From contig MQRK01238626.1 of NCBI GenBank assembly GCA_001938485.1, forward strand, positions 15,072-46,490: a DNA stretch of 31,419 bases, read 5' to 3'. A program made the translations under genes and the position numbers. The notes under the pieces were generated by a model, which did no database searches, was not told the DNA's origin, and was given only the letters and a program-made list of their open reading frames with translations. This DNA is from Girardia tigrina. Taxonomy: Eukaryota; Platyhelminthes; Tricladida; Dugesiidae. Shown piece after piece: positions 20,297 to 31,305 of the stretch. The stretch's first letter is position 1, and each line of letters begins with the position of its first letter.

Positions 20297-20800
20297 TCAC
20301 TCATTCGTACCATTGATGTTATCTACAGGTTGGTTGGTCAAACCCCGTTTTTCTAGTTTAGATTTTGAAATTGCATTAAACTGCCTAGTCTCTGATCTTG
20401 AAGAATGAGATGTCGAGTTAAGGCTCTGGGTATCTGATAGTTCTTCTTCCTGCATCACTTTCACAGTCAGTTTTGATATTTCATCTCGTAGTTGGTTTTT
20501 TTCTTGCTTTAACTTCTTAATTTTCTGCAATAACTCTGATACTTCTATATTTTTGTTCATTTTATAGAATTCATTATTATTATTATTAACTTTTTCGCAG
20601 TTTTCTTCTCTAACCATTTTTAAAGCATCTGTTATTGTGAATGAATTCAATATTTTCAATACTTTTGCTACATTTTTGTCTCTTATACAATGTCGAAATA
20701 TCTTGACAAGAATATTATCCGACTTTACTGGTAAATGAAATTTTTCCACTTTTATTCTATTTGCGAAGTCTAATAACGTTTCTCTTTCCTCCTCTTTCAC
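20297..20800 (-). pseudogene. gag-like region (fossil)
   Basis: A 167-codon open stretch reads EERETLLDFANRIKVEKFHL, then a helical NEFYKMNKNIEVSELLQKIK coiled-coil-like segment with heptad-like leucines, and a Ser/Thr/Arg tail. A capsid-type gag C-terminal half is the best guess from its place 5' of the RT. No zinc knuckle is seen in it. Confidence 0.6.
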
Positions 20801-20859
20801 TCGTATAAAGAGTAGTAACTGACCAACCTTTGATTTCTTTAAATTGAATTATCAAATCA

Positions 20860-21170
20860 ATTTTGATGACATTGTGTCGATATTCATCGATGTAACATCA
20901 GCTTCCGACTCGCATTGGATCTCAGCAATTAAGCTGTTTTCAAAGTAGGACATCAAAATATGCATCTTTGCCGAATCGTCTAAAACCAATTGATCGATGA
21001 GACTGATAAACTCTTTCACGTTGTTTATGTGATCTGTTATTGATCTCTACTTGCAATGATGTCTCTCGAAGATGAATAGCTTTTCTTCTTTCTTCTTAAA
21101 TATCAGTTCTTCCAAGTACTTCTGAGCTGTAACGTTTGTTCGTGACACCATGTTGTAGACATCTGAAGAA
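20860..21170 (-). pseudogene. possible copia-like gag piece (fossil)
   Basis: The minus strand reads KYLEELIFKKKEEKLFIFER, ITDHINNVKEFISLIDQLVL and MHILMSYFENSLIAEIQ. This layout resembles the UBN2/gag region of copia-type elements (helical segments, then H-I-x-x-F-x-x-L-x-x-L, then a L-x-S-L-like turn). It joins the gag-like region at 20800 abruptly, so two different elements may be juxtaposed. Identification is by eye and weak; a captured host piece is the alternative. Confidence 0.4.
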
Positions 21171-21185
21171 TTATACGTCTGAAAA

Positions 21186-22970
21186 AATATACACCAAAGA
21201 ATATTTTCAGAAATGATAATATAACATTAACATAACATATTTCAATTCATTTTCAAAAATTTAAAAACTTAAATTTTAAAATTCGTTGACGAACACTCAC
21301 GTCTTAACAGTGATGAATATTTTAAATTGGTATGTATAAATTGGAAATGTGCTTCTCCCAATCTTACGCTAAATTTTTATTTTGAATGTTTGTTCGACCA
21401 TGATTTTTATGAGGGGTTAATTTAAATTTTCATATCACCAAAACAATTTATTATATTTTTAATTTGAAAGTTTAAAAAATTAAATTAAAAATTATAAAGT
21501 AAAGTTAAAATATAAAATGTAAATACTTATTTAAAAATAAAAAATATGTTTATTTCGATAGGTTTATTAGATATTTGAAAATTAAAAAATGATATAATAA
21601 AATAAGATCATTAAAAAGTAAATACTTAATTAAAAATAAAAATATGTTTGCAGTCATAATAATTGATATATTTTATTAAAAGTTATGAAATAAGTTTAAA
21701 TAAATTTTAAAATAGATAATTAACGGAATAAACTTTGTAATATTTAAAGAAATAAATTTCTTTGATAAAAGGCATGTAATAAATTTAAATTAATTTGTTT
21801 TTATGATAAAATTTCGTAAAAATTCGTAAAATTTCGTTAAAATGTAAAAATTATTTTAAAGTTTAGCAAATTTTCAAACTTTAAATTGAAAGAAAAATTT
21901 AATAGATTAATTTTTGGCGAAAGAATTGAATTAACAAGAAATTTGCTTAAATATGTGAATTGTTGATATTAATAAAGATTGTGGTGTTAAATTATGAGTA
22001 CTGAATAATGAAAGTGATATAAACGCTACTTACAATTTGCATTGGAAATTGCAACATAAGATAAATACAAATTTAAAATATTAAACGCAAAATTAAAAAT
22101 TTTGTTAAAGTAAAAAGTTTAAACTAAATATTTTAAACCCGATCGATCATCTTTCAGAGATTAAATTACTTATATTACATAAGTATAAAGAAACGATTTT
22201 TATAAAAATCATATTAACATAAATTTATCGAATAATAATAATTTAAACAATTATCTAAAAAAATTAATTTAAATAAATTATTTAATTACTTTTGTTCTTA
22301 ATATGTTTGTAATATCAAGTATTCTCCAAAACAAAATAATTAATTTCTGATGCTGTAGAATCATAAATATTTTATTATTTTTATTTAGAGGTTTTTGCAT
22401 GTGTAGTAAAAAAATGTTTCTTTTTTACTTTTTCATGTATACGCTATCCTTTAATAAATATTCAGACAAAAGAGTATAGTTCTTTTAAATATTTTTTTCG
22501 TTTTTATTTGGTTTTAAATGAATGTAGACAATAATTTTGCAAAACGTTTGAACTTCAGTTTTATAAAAAAAATACAAAAATAATAATCCATTACTCATTT
22601 ATAGTAAACTAAAAATCAAAGTAAAAAATAATTAAATGACTTTTAGAACATTTATACATAAAACATAATAACAAATAACCAATTTATTTTATTAATAAAG
22701 TTAAGTGTTCGAAAAAAAGTTCAATTTGGGATTATAAAATTTGTTTTTATCTCTGAAAAATAAATTAGGGTATTAAATAAACTCAGTTTGACATTATAAT
22801 TCATTAATCTGATGTTTAATATCAAAGAAAATCTTCTTTGTGGCAACTTAAATAGTCATTTTCATATTAAAAAAAGAGATTTTGAAATAATAAAAATAAT
22901 AAAATAATAAATAACAAAATAATAAAAATGATAATAAATTAATATAAATTTGCAATTTTTAAAACTATAC
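21186..22970. other. AT-rich spacer
   Basis: Very AT-rich, with an (AATA)n-like tract near 22885-22935. A GTTGATATTAATAAAGA stretch at about 21963 faintly recalls the end of repeat R1 copies B and C, but not enough to call a copy. No gene. Confidence 0.55.
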
Positions 22971-23150
22971 TAGGTTTGCGGAATATTTTGATTGACGTAA
23001 TGTTAGTTGTACGTAACGCAATCAAAAAGTACTCGGCCTGGCAAAGAAAACGAATTCTAAAAGAACCATTTTTTAACACAACAGGCTGAAAGTATGTAGA
23101 AATATGTTGTATCTCAGAGAAAGATGAGATATATTTATTTAATTTTATAT
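22971..23150 (+). other. less AT-rich island, unassigned
   Basis: A plus-strand frame near 23015-23085 reads AIKKYSAWQRKRILKEPFFN before a stop. It might be an old transposase tail, but no diagnostic motif is present. Reported only as an unexplained island. Confidence 0.25.
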
Positions 23151-23272
23151 TGAAGTTCAGTTTTTTTTTTAATTTTCGAACTGTGTTTTCATCAAATTAT
23201 TCATTTCAAGTGCAGCCTTATTCAAAGAACTTACCGATATCAATATCACAATTTTTAGTCTCCTGGCTGATT

Positions 23273-23890
23273 TTAAAAATTTGGAGATTTTTGAACATTA
23301 ATAGCATTATTGAAAAAGCTTTTGATATAAAAACTTTGTACATATTGGCAATAGTCCATGTCAAGGTCGGTTTGAGTATTTGTTTCTTGATTTCCTTTTA
23401 AAGCATTTTTAGAACCCTTGGAATCTGTACATTTTTGAACATTAGTTGTTGAACCTTTTTCCATACCAAAGACAGATGTTTTTCCTAAAGTATGAATAGA
23501 CTTTTTATTTTGCGGTTTTTTGGCTCCAACGATAGAGTTTAAAATAGCGGTATTGACTTTCTTTTCGTCGACATTGCTCATATATTTTGACTGAACGAAC
23601 ACTTTCTGTTTAACCTTTTCGAATGTCGAGCTACCTCGGTATTCTCTTTATTTTTATCAAATACTTCTAGAACCGTACAACTCGGAGACGAATTGATCAA
23701 TAGATTCGATTTGTAAGATAGAACTTTGATTGGAGAACTCTCCAACGATTCATGGAGCTTTAAATCTTCGATTTTTGAATTATCCATTTGTAATCACTCT
23801 ATTTTCTTACACGCAAGAACTCTATTGATTTCTACATAATCAGGATTGAAGAGACATTCATTTGGTTCATCAACACTGTTAATTTTCATA
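23273..23890 (-). pseudogene. possible decayed or partial host gene, unrecognised
   Basis: The minus strand is coding-like through this whole patch. From about 23890 a frame reads NECLFNPDYVEINRVL and continues to a TGA at 23794-23796, three codons before ATG 23785-23787. That ATG opens 69 codons (MDNSKIEDLKLHESLESS) containing DKNKENTEVA, a KEN sequence like APC/C degradation signals. A second frame, overlapping at 23578-23602, continues to 23273 with KKPQNKKSIHTLGKTSVFG and NTQTDLDMDYCQYV. Composition is Ser/Lys/Asn-rich, as in disordered nuclear proteins. LFNPDYVEINRVL resembles the segment before the second chromodomain of CHD7/Kismet helicases (LFNPDYVEVDRVL), but what follows does not. 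The stop and the frame change argue for a pseudogene, unless introns are involved. Confidence 0.4.
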
Positions 23891-24099
23891 TTCTTATATC
23901 GTTTTTATTTTGAGGAAAATGTTGGATCTGAGACTGTTTTAGCAGATTTCCACCCGCAAAGTAATCAAGAAATCAATCATATTTTTCAAGAATTATTATC
24001 ATATTATTTAAATTTATCATTATTTATTATCAATATAAATCAATTGATTGAAAACAAATTTCGATTAAAAAAATTTATTTATATTTTTCGTTCTTTTAC

Positions 24100-24156
24100 T
24101 GGTAGTTTCATGGCAAATTTTAATGTAGCTTGGGACTGTACTTCTCGCATCATATA
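24100..24156 (-). other. possible 57-bp exon upstream of the coding-like patch
   Basis: On the minus strand a pyrimidine-rich TTTCTTCAG precedes, and GTAAAA follows, a 57-base open segment reading YMMREVQSQATLKFAMKLP. It is in the right place and orientation to be an exon of the gene suggested at 23273-23890. The donor is weak, and the support is only splice-like signals. Confidence 0.22.
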
Positions 24157-24179
24157 CTGAAGAAACCAGAGAATCCATT

Positions 24180-25437
24180 GAAAAATCAAAAAAAAATGCA
24201 GAGTTTATTATAGGTTACATCAAACACGTTTGTTTTAGTTTTATATTGAATTGAATATTGTTCATGTATGTGATTTGATTGTAATAACGTCTTAGGCATG
24301 GAATCATTGTTCTCTTAAATTATTTATTGTTAAAAGAACATTTTGACAAATTAATAGTCTGATTATAATGTATTTGTATTGAAAATGTCCAGTGATTTCC
24401 CAAAACACATATATTATGAAATAAAGTTTGATACTGTCATGTGGGCTAAAATGACTGAATAGTTAAAAGACAATGTTGTCCTCTTGATTTTTTAGTTTTA
24501 AAATAATTACAAATTGTTATTCAGTGATATTTCCATTATTTTTATAAATGTTGTTGTACTGAACAATGGCAATTTTTATCGTTCTTTTGAATAAATTAAA
24601 ATCACGATGACATTGATAAATATTAGGGAGAAACTCTGTTTTAGCGTCCTCAAAATTAAAGTCATTGATAATGATTATTTATGAATTATTTTATGACCTT
24701 TTATGAATTTAACAAAAGATATATAACTTTTTTTATTAATATATTAATTTAATTCCTCATCAACATTTTATTTATTTAAATTTTTTAACTTTGGGATTAT
24801 TACCTTCATTATGTATTAAGTGTTTCATTATTTCGATTTACAATTATTTGAATAAATTTATTTATCTACTCAAAAAAAGTGTTGAAGAGTTTTATTCGCC
24901 CTCTCAACTTTATACATCCTCTTCGCTCTACTTGATAATGACAAGAAAATTCGATCAACCTAAATAATGGATCAGTAAAAATTTGATTTAAAACATCTTT
25001 AAAATTTTAAAATTAAAGTTAATAAAATATTTTCTAATACATCCATAGAATTTTATCCAGACTAATTAGGATTAAATATGTTCAGGATATTTGATACGAT
25101 TATATATTTAAAGAAGCCAAGTTTTATTTACGGGTTGAGGTTACCTATGAAGAATATGAGAATTAATTAATTTTAATATGAATTCAAATAATTGTAGTAA
25201 ATGTACCGTATCAAACATAAATTAGTCTGCTTATCCTTATATGTATGATTAAGCATTTCTATTTAGCATTTACAATGAAGTATTAGATATATTTAATAAT
25301 ATTGCATTACTTTTTTTTGCTATAACATTCTTCTGTGTTACTTATCTTTAAACAATTGAAAACAAAAAGAAGATTTTCTTCGAATGTCTGGGGATGATTT
25401 TGATTCAGAAAAAAATAGTTTTACAATCAAATATGAT
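24180..25437. other. AT-rich spacer
   Basis: No gene, RNA or element recognised. Mixed-composition patches (24870-24970) have no long frame. Confidence 0.55.
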
Positions 25438-25960
25438 AAGAATATCTTCGAATGATGTTTATTGTATGTTATGTTTGGTATGTTGCTTTTTAAGATTGTG
25501 CTTCTCAAACTTAGATGGCAGATTGGTATTTTAAATGTTTTGAACCTTTAGATTATAAGAAAAATTATGAAATGTAATTATCAACTTTAAAATTAAATTA
25601 TTATAATTTAATTAATAAATATATAATAATATTTTAACCTAAATCTTTAAAATTTGTTTGAAAGTGATTTAAAATATTTTAATAGAGGATTGTAACGTCA
25701 AGATTTATTTAATCATAAATAATATATTTAAAATGAATTAAAATATTTTTGAAAATAATTTTAAAATATTTTTTAAGAAATTTTAATTTAAATTTATTTG
25801 AATAATTAGATGTTTAGAAATAGAATTTTAATTTAACAATGAAGAACGATGTCTAACTACAAAGGTTTGTACAGAATTATCTTGGAGGCAATTTGAGTTG
25901 TGATATCAATATTAATAAATGTATTGGAAATCATATTTGTATTCTTAATAAAATACATTG
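25438..25960 (+). repeat. dispersed repeat R1, copy C (diverged)
   Basis: The stretch opens GAATATCTTCGAATGATG and shares TTTATTGTATGTT, TTTGGTATGTTG and AAGATTGTGCTTCTC with copy B at 26618, with many substitutions and gaps. Similarity goes past the end of copy A: AAGAACGATG is followed by CTAC.AAG.TTT, and later GTGATAT.AATATTAATAAA and TTCTTAATAA match the sequence after copy B. It is a direct repeat of copy B about 1.19 kb away. The 25849 ATG gives only 15 codons. Confidence 0.7.
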
Positions 25961-26617
25961 AAGTAACAAACGGTGTCAAATATAAAAATATATATTTATC
26001 AGTAATACCAAATACGTTTGTTTTAGTTTATTAAAACAAATTCTATTTAAAGACGTAAACTATTCTTTAGATATAAACTTCCTTTGGGTCCAGTAATTTG
26101 AATTCAAAATCCAGGGATTTCAGGATTATTCCAGATTCACATTTAAAATTTTCTAACACCAATTTAACTTCCAAGTAACTTAATGTCACAAGAATCTTTG
26201 AACCCTTTACAAATGATAAGATATGCAATAGAAAATATTTTTAGGCCTTTAATTGCTTTGCAAAAGCATTTAGAAAACCATAAATCAAAGTAGTGTTTGA
26301 AAGTAGTTACCTGAAAACACAAACACACGGCAGACGCCATATTATCTGGTTATTTCATATTTTCATTTTTACAGGTACAAATGTGTCATTGACATAAATT
26401 ATTTTATGTACATTTATATATTTTTTTATTCTGAATGTGTTGTATGGTTTCGATTGATTAGAAGGAATCGGGCATTATCGATGCAAGAAAATCTTTTTGA
26501 ACAAGTTTAATAATTGTATTGATGTGGCAACATGTTGTTCATAGTTGGGTGCACCCACGGCCAAACCACTAAGGTCCAAAAGAAAGAAGAAAACATAAAT
26601 AATTGTATTAATAATCA
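25961..26617. other. AT-rich spacer between R1 copies
   Basis: No gene is seen. One GC-richer patch at 26525-26580 (with GGGTGCACCCACGG) contains a small GGGTGC/GCACCC palindrome without further context. Confidence 0.5.
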
Positions 26618-26976
26618 TGAGGAATATTTTTGAATGGTGTTTATTGTATGTTGTTTGGTATGTTGTTTTAGGATTGTGTTTCTCCCACCCAAATGGAGGA
26701 TTGATATTTTAAATATTTTAAAATGTCGAGTTGTTTAATCAATTATTAAAAGTTAAATAATCACTTTAAAATTAAACTAATATTTCATAAATAATATTTT
26801 AATAATAATTTCTTAAAATAAATAAAAATTATTTTAAATATCAATTATAAATAATTTTTGTAATAATTAAATTATAATTTAAAGTATAAATTATTTTTGT
26901 AATTATTAAATTGTATTTTAAATTTGTTTGAATAATAAGACGTTAAAGAATATTATTAAAGATTATCAATTAAGAA
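26618..26976 (+). repeat. dispersed repeat R1, copy B
   Basis: A 359-bp segment nearly identical (about 95 % by eye) to the reverse complement of 7809-8155, apart from 12 extra bases that duplicate TTTGGTATGTTG. It is followed immediately by a short ORF at 26979. Confidence 0.88.
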
Positions 26977-26978
26977 CG

Positions 26979-27101
26979 ATGACGAGCTACGCAAGTTTTA
27001 TGGATAATTGTTCTAGTGACAATTCAAATTGTGATATTAATAAAGGGAAAGGAAACTCAATTAATGTTCTTAATAATAATAAGAAGAAGAATTTTTTATG
27101 A
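26979..27101 (+). CDS. short ORF after repeat R1, unrecognised
   Basis: ATG 26979 opens 40 codons: MTSYASFMDNCSSDNSNCDI, then NKGKGNSINVL and a Lys/Asn-rich end before TGA 27099-27101. The frame begins three bases after the well-conserved part of R1. The aligned region after copy C also has AAGAACGATG but is not open. I recognise no domain. It could be the first exon of a longer gene, a decayed exon duplicated with its upstream region, or chance in AT-rich DNA. No downstream coding was found. Confidence 0.2.
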   Translation: MTSYASFMDNCSSDNSNCDINKGKGNSINVLNNNKKKNFL

Positions 27102-29343
27102 TTTATTCCTTTTCTTTAACTTATTGTACAATTAATATGAGTTGCCTATATTTTATATATGAATGGTAAGTATGGTGGGTGTTTGAACTACCTGTAACAT
27201 TTTTTGGAATCTTTATGATCTACAAATGTAAGTGTATATATTAATATGATTTTGATAGCACTATCCAATATTTAAATAAAATTGAATCTTTCATTTTAAT
27301 GAAGAAAATTTAGTTACCAAATAGATGGAAATCAATTTATCTTTTACTAGATCAAAAATACTTTTATTTATGTATAAAATTATGCATGAAACTTTAAAAC
27401 AGAAACCGACAAGTGACAATGAAACCAAAAGATTAAAATAGTTAATTTTGAATTCTTAATTTTATCCAACTTTCTTTGAAAAGGCGACTTTTAAGACTAT
27501 GTGAAATAATTGTCTTTGTCGAAAATGAAGGCTTGATTTATCCTCCTGCAACTATCATCCATATACCGACAGATAATTACGAATTTGCTTTGTAAATAAC
27601 AAATTGAAGATTTTGTCGGCTTTATAAATCTTTGTTCCATTAAATATAAAATTTATTACAGGAAATGTAAAAGAATGTGCGTTTGTATAAGTCACATAAA
27701 TTCACTTTAATATGGTTTTCTTGTAAATAAATAATTTTTGATATTATCAAAAATATAAATTATATGATTTTATTTTATTTTGTTTACATTGTTTATTTTT
27801 ATTATTGAGTTCGGATTCAGAAAGTAAACTCATGGCACTAAAATTTATTTCTTTAACAATTCAAGTTTTTTAAACAAATATTTTTGAGGAACATTCGCAC
27901 TTTCATTTGAACACAAGCCATTATAAATAAAAATAGATATAAATATAGATATTGTTATTTCATTTATCAAGAATTAAAATTTATACATATTTTGTAAAAA
28001 TTATAAAGTTATAAAATTTATAACAAAGTTTTTGTTGCATTTTTTTTATATTTCCATAATTTAATTTAAATTTAATCGTTTCTCAATTACATTTTCAAAT
28101 TCAATAAAATAACATTTTCATTTCGTTTTCATAATCGTTTAAAATTCATTTTTTTAGAATTGTTTAAATAATGTTTTGAAAATAAAATTAAAATCAAAAT
28201 TTTTGTTTAATTAAACAACTTATAAATTACCTTCGAATTTCGGTGAAAAAATACTTTTTAAAATAAAAATAAGTTATATTTCCTAAAAAATTGAAAATTA
28301 TATTTCTATTTAAAATTTATGAATTAATATTATTTTTGATTTGTTTTATATTTACACAAAAGTTACAAAATAATTTTCTAGTTTATTTATTATTTCCCAA
28401 AAATTAAATTTTATGTTTCAAATAAAATTACAATTTACTTTATTAATAAATCTATTTATTGGTTTTATGTTGAACATTAAACATTAGTTTTAACTAAATT
28501 ACTTAAATCTTATTTTAACATAATCTATACATCTACTTTTCGAAATGTTATTATTTAATTATTAAATTGATTAAATTTTAAATTCAGAAATTTTATGAAC
28601 TCCAAAAAACTCACCTAACGATTATGCTTAAAAAATTAAAAATAATTTTTTAGAAAACAAATTAGATATTTTATTGGTAAAAACAATTAAATAAAGAAAA
28701 TAAATAATAAACAAATATAATCTCTACTTTCCTTTCTTGAGACGCATATTTAAAACTATGATCATTAGACATATATATTCATTTACCCATCTGGTATTTT
28801 AACCATAACGTATGTGTAAAAGTAAGCTAACCGATGAAAATTAATTTAGTGTTCAGTGCACCTACTTTTAACAATAAAATAAAATTAATAAATTAATATA
28901 ATATATTAAAATTAAATATTAAAATAATAAAATTATATTACTAATAACAAATATCGAATAACATAGTTTTGAAGAAGTATGGGGATTGTTAGGAATTAAA
29001 ATACTAGGAAAATTTTAGAAAGAAGGTTAAATTAAATATGTACAAATTAAAATTTATATGTAATTAAATATGTAACGTTTGAAACAATAAATTACTAAAA
29101 TTATGAAGATCTAATTAAATTGTTATTAATTAAAAAAATTTGAGTTTTAAATATAATATAAAAATTAAAATGTATAATTTTTATATGTGGAATGATTTTT
29201 AAAATTGATTTATAAAAGTAATAAAATACAATCAAATATGAATATTTATAAGTATTTTTATTTATACCTGTTTAAGATTTATAAAACAAATTGTTTCTCA
29301 AAAAAATAATAAGTTTTTTTTAAATATTAGATTTAAACATTTT
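27102..29343. other. AT-rich spacer
   Basis: Over 2.2 kb of very AT-rich DNA without a recognisable gene. No tRNA, microsatellite array or terminal repeats seen. Confidence 0.6.
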
Positions 29344-30455
29344 TTGTGTTGTATAATAAAAGTTTTGATGTCTGAAATTACTCAGAGTAATAATTCCGAC
29401 GATGTCCGTAGAACCTCTGATATGGCGGCCTTTGCCACAAACTCGGACCAAATAATCTCCACATTGATTCCGGAGCATTTTAAACAGGATGACGATGTCG
29501 AAGTATTTATTACGAGTTGTAATAGATATTTTAAAGCAGCAGGAGTACCCGATAGTTTAAAAGAGACAATGGTGGTAACTTTGCTTTCGTGGGAGTTAAT
29601 CCCGATATACGAAAACACGAGATCTTCAGAAAGAGGTTTTGAGAACAGGTTATGAGAAGCATTTCAATAAAAAAAGATTCCAAATGGATGTTCTAACAGT
29701 AGCCATAGAATTTAAAAAAACAACGGAGACGACAGCAGATTTTTTTTCTAAAGCAAGGAAGATGGCTGAGGCGATAGTATCATTCCAATGTACAGTCAAA
29801 GAAGTGGAAAAATGCCTGTTATTAAATTGTAATAACGATAACGAAACAGATAAAGAAATAAAAATGAGGGATATCCAAGAAAAAGAAGAGATAAAGAAAA
29901 TTATTGAAAAGATGGATGAAGTCAAGACATAAATAAAACAAGTCAATGCCGTAAGACCATCTTACGTCAGTGTTGTACAGCGTAACAAGCTAGTAAACAG
30001 TAGAGTTCCGATGAGAAATGGACCGAATAGAGAACAGAAAACCTGCTGGAATTGTAATGAATTAGGTCACATGAAAGCCCAATAAAAGAAGAAGCGCGAA
30101 GTGACATGTTTGGGTGCGGTCAAAAAGGCCACATCAGGCGTGAATGTCGTGTACAATGCAAAAGATGTCAAAGACCAGGCCATAGAGCGGAGAAATGTTG
30201 TACAAAAATTTGAGATAATGTCAATAGGTATAAGAATCATGAAAAATCGTATGGAGGAACATGGGGGCAAAGACAGTTTCCATCAACTGACAGGCAACCA
30301 AGAACGGACAGAAGATCAAAACAGTATTCTGAGTGAAAATTCGAGAACTGGCTGCACTGGAAAAAGAAAACAAAGATTGTTTAGAAATAAAGAAGAGAGC
30401 CTAGTCGACGAGGAACCGGTTTTTACCGATTTTTTCGTATTTTTAATGCTCTAAT
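29344..30455 (+). mobile_element. Ty3-like LTR retrotransposon fossil, gag part
   Basis: This is a gag-only remnant. 29368-29640 gives an acidic start and VEVFITSCNRYFKAAGVPDS, a capsid-type gag opening. 29639-29932 gives FKKTTETTADFFSKARKMAE, continuing the capsid region. Around 30035-30200 lie zinc-knuckle pieces (CWNCNELGHM; then CKRCQRPGHRAEKC in another frame). The set resembles the three-knuckle arrangement of the 15503 fossil, so the two may belong to one lineage. No protease, RT or LTRs follow: after about 30455 similarity stops. It has a handful of breaks and is of moderate age. Confidence 0.8.
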
Positions 30456-30743
30456 TTTTTAAAGAAGAGAGAGGAAAAGCTGTTGTGGAAGCTAAAGCAC
30501 CTTCATGTTACGTCAATATTTCGTCAAATAAGTTTTATAATTTCTATGCTTCTTCATGCGCATTTTAGCAAAAATATAAGTGGTCGGAATAGCCCCACCC
30601 ATGACAGAGAGTATGAATTTTAACTGTAGGAATATCATACCAATATGAAAAATAATGAAATCAATGTGATGCAGATGTTTTAGAAGAATTATGAAAGTAA
30701 TATAAACACCCATAGAATCATACTCAAAAGTAGCTACAGCTGA
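30456..30743. other. spacer with an unassigned minus-strand frame
   Basis: The minus strand 30513-30713 is open for 66 codons with a hydrophobic start (IIFHIGMIFLQLKFILSVMG) and a basic end (KMRMKKHRNYKTYL). It could be a single-pass membrane piece or chance. I recognise no family. Confidence 0.35.
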
Positions 30744-30941
30744 ATATCAACAAAATATCAATCACGAAAACGTAATGGCGGACAACGTTTTCGAGCTGTT
30801 AGTATGGATGCAGCGAGTATTGAAAGTGCTGGTGGAATGTCCACATCACTTTCGTCAGTTTCATGTGGGAACGAAATAAATGCACTGTTAGAAGTTGATG
30901 GAACACACGATGTTGTTTTCGTTTTTATTTCGCCCTGTTAA
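30744..30941 (+). other. possible exon or gene fragment, unrecognised
   Basis: A frame is open for 65 codons between a TGA at 30741 and a TAA at 30939, with non-AT-biased codon use. It reads RKRNGGQRFRAVSMDAASIE, then a Ser-rich stretch (SLSSVSCGNEINALLEVDGT). This looks like part of a regulated, phosphorylatable loop of a larger protein. AGCTACAG just upstream could be a splice acceptor, but the frame closes there with the TGA. I do not recognise the protein. Confidence 0.28.
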
Positions 30942-31305
30942 CCGGAGTTTTAGTTATGTCAGCGGATGATTTTCATTATGTACTGCTATAAATCTGATCA
31001 GTTCCTGACTATTTTGGCTGGTACGCGGAAAAAAAGGTACAGAGAAAAAATCCTAAATTAATTAATTAAAATTCTGAAATTAACTTTTATAGGTCTAGAA
31101 ATTTCTTATTTTAATGTTCTTGCATTTTATTTTGCTAGCGTGATTTTAATTTTAAGAAATTTGAATTTCAGAATTAAGTTTTCACTAACAGTAAGAATAT
31201 ATTTATTCTTAAAATATATTATACAAATCAATTTTTTATAATATGATATAAATCGATTTTATTGCTTCTTCAAAGGAAGGATTATCTTCCAAGGATATAT
31301 ATATA
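30942..31305. other. AT-rich spacer
   Basis: No gene is seen. It ends in a short (TA)n run (31295-31305), the insertion target of the element that follows. Confidence 0.55.

Larger units (their letters stand above)
17170..20830 (-). mobile_element. Ty3-like LTR retrotransposon fossil, gag-pol remnant
   Basis: On the minus strand the order is gag-like, reverse transcriptase, RNase H, integrase zinc-binding region and integrase core: the Ty3/gypsy order. The remnant is broken in many places (on the order of ten or more) and lacks recognisable LTRs. It is head-on to the plus-strand fossil ending near 17100. It is interrupted at 18242-18415 by a small hAT-like element. Age: clearly older than the neighbouring plus-strand fossil. 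Confidence 0.88.

Noticed and set aside
23846-24160. 104-codon plus-strand frame
   Set aside because: Opposite the coding-like minus-strand patch; hydrophobic filler with no motif.
26540-26575. GC-rich patch with a GGGTGC/GCACCC palindrome, considered as a tRNA or hairpin RNA
   Set aside because: No tRNA arms or B-box-like sequence and no conserved context.
25438-26976. Direct R1 copies considered as paired LTRs
   Set aside because: The copies are too diverged from each other, the space between has no element genes, and copy A exists alone elsewhere without TG...CA ends.
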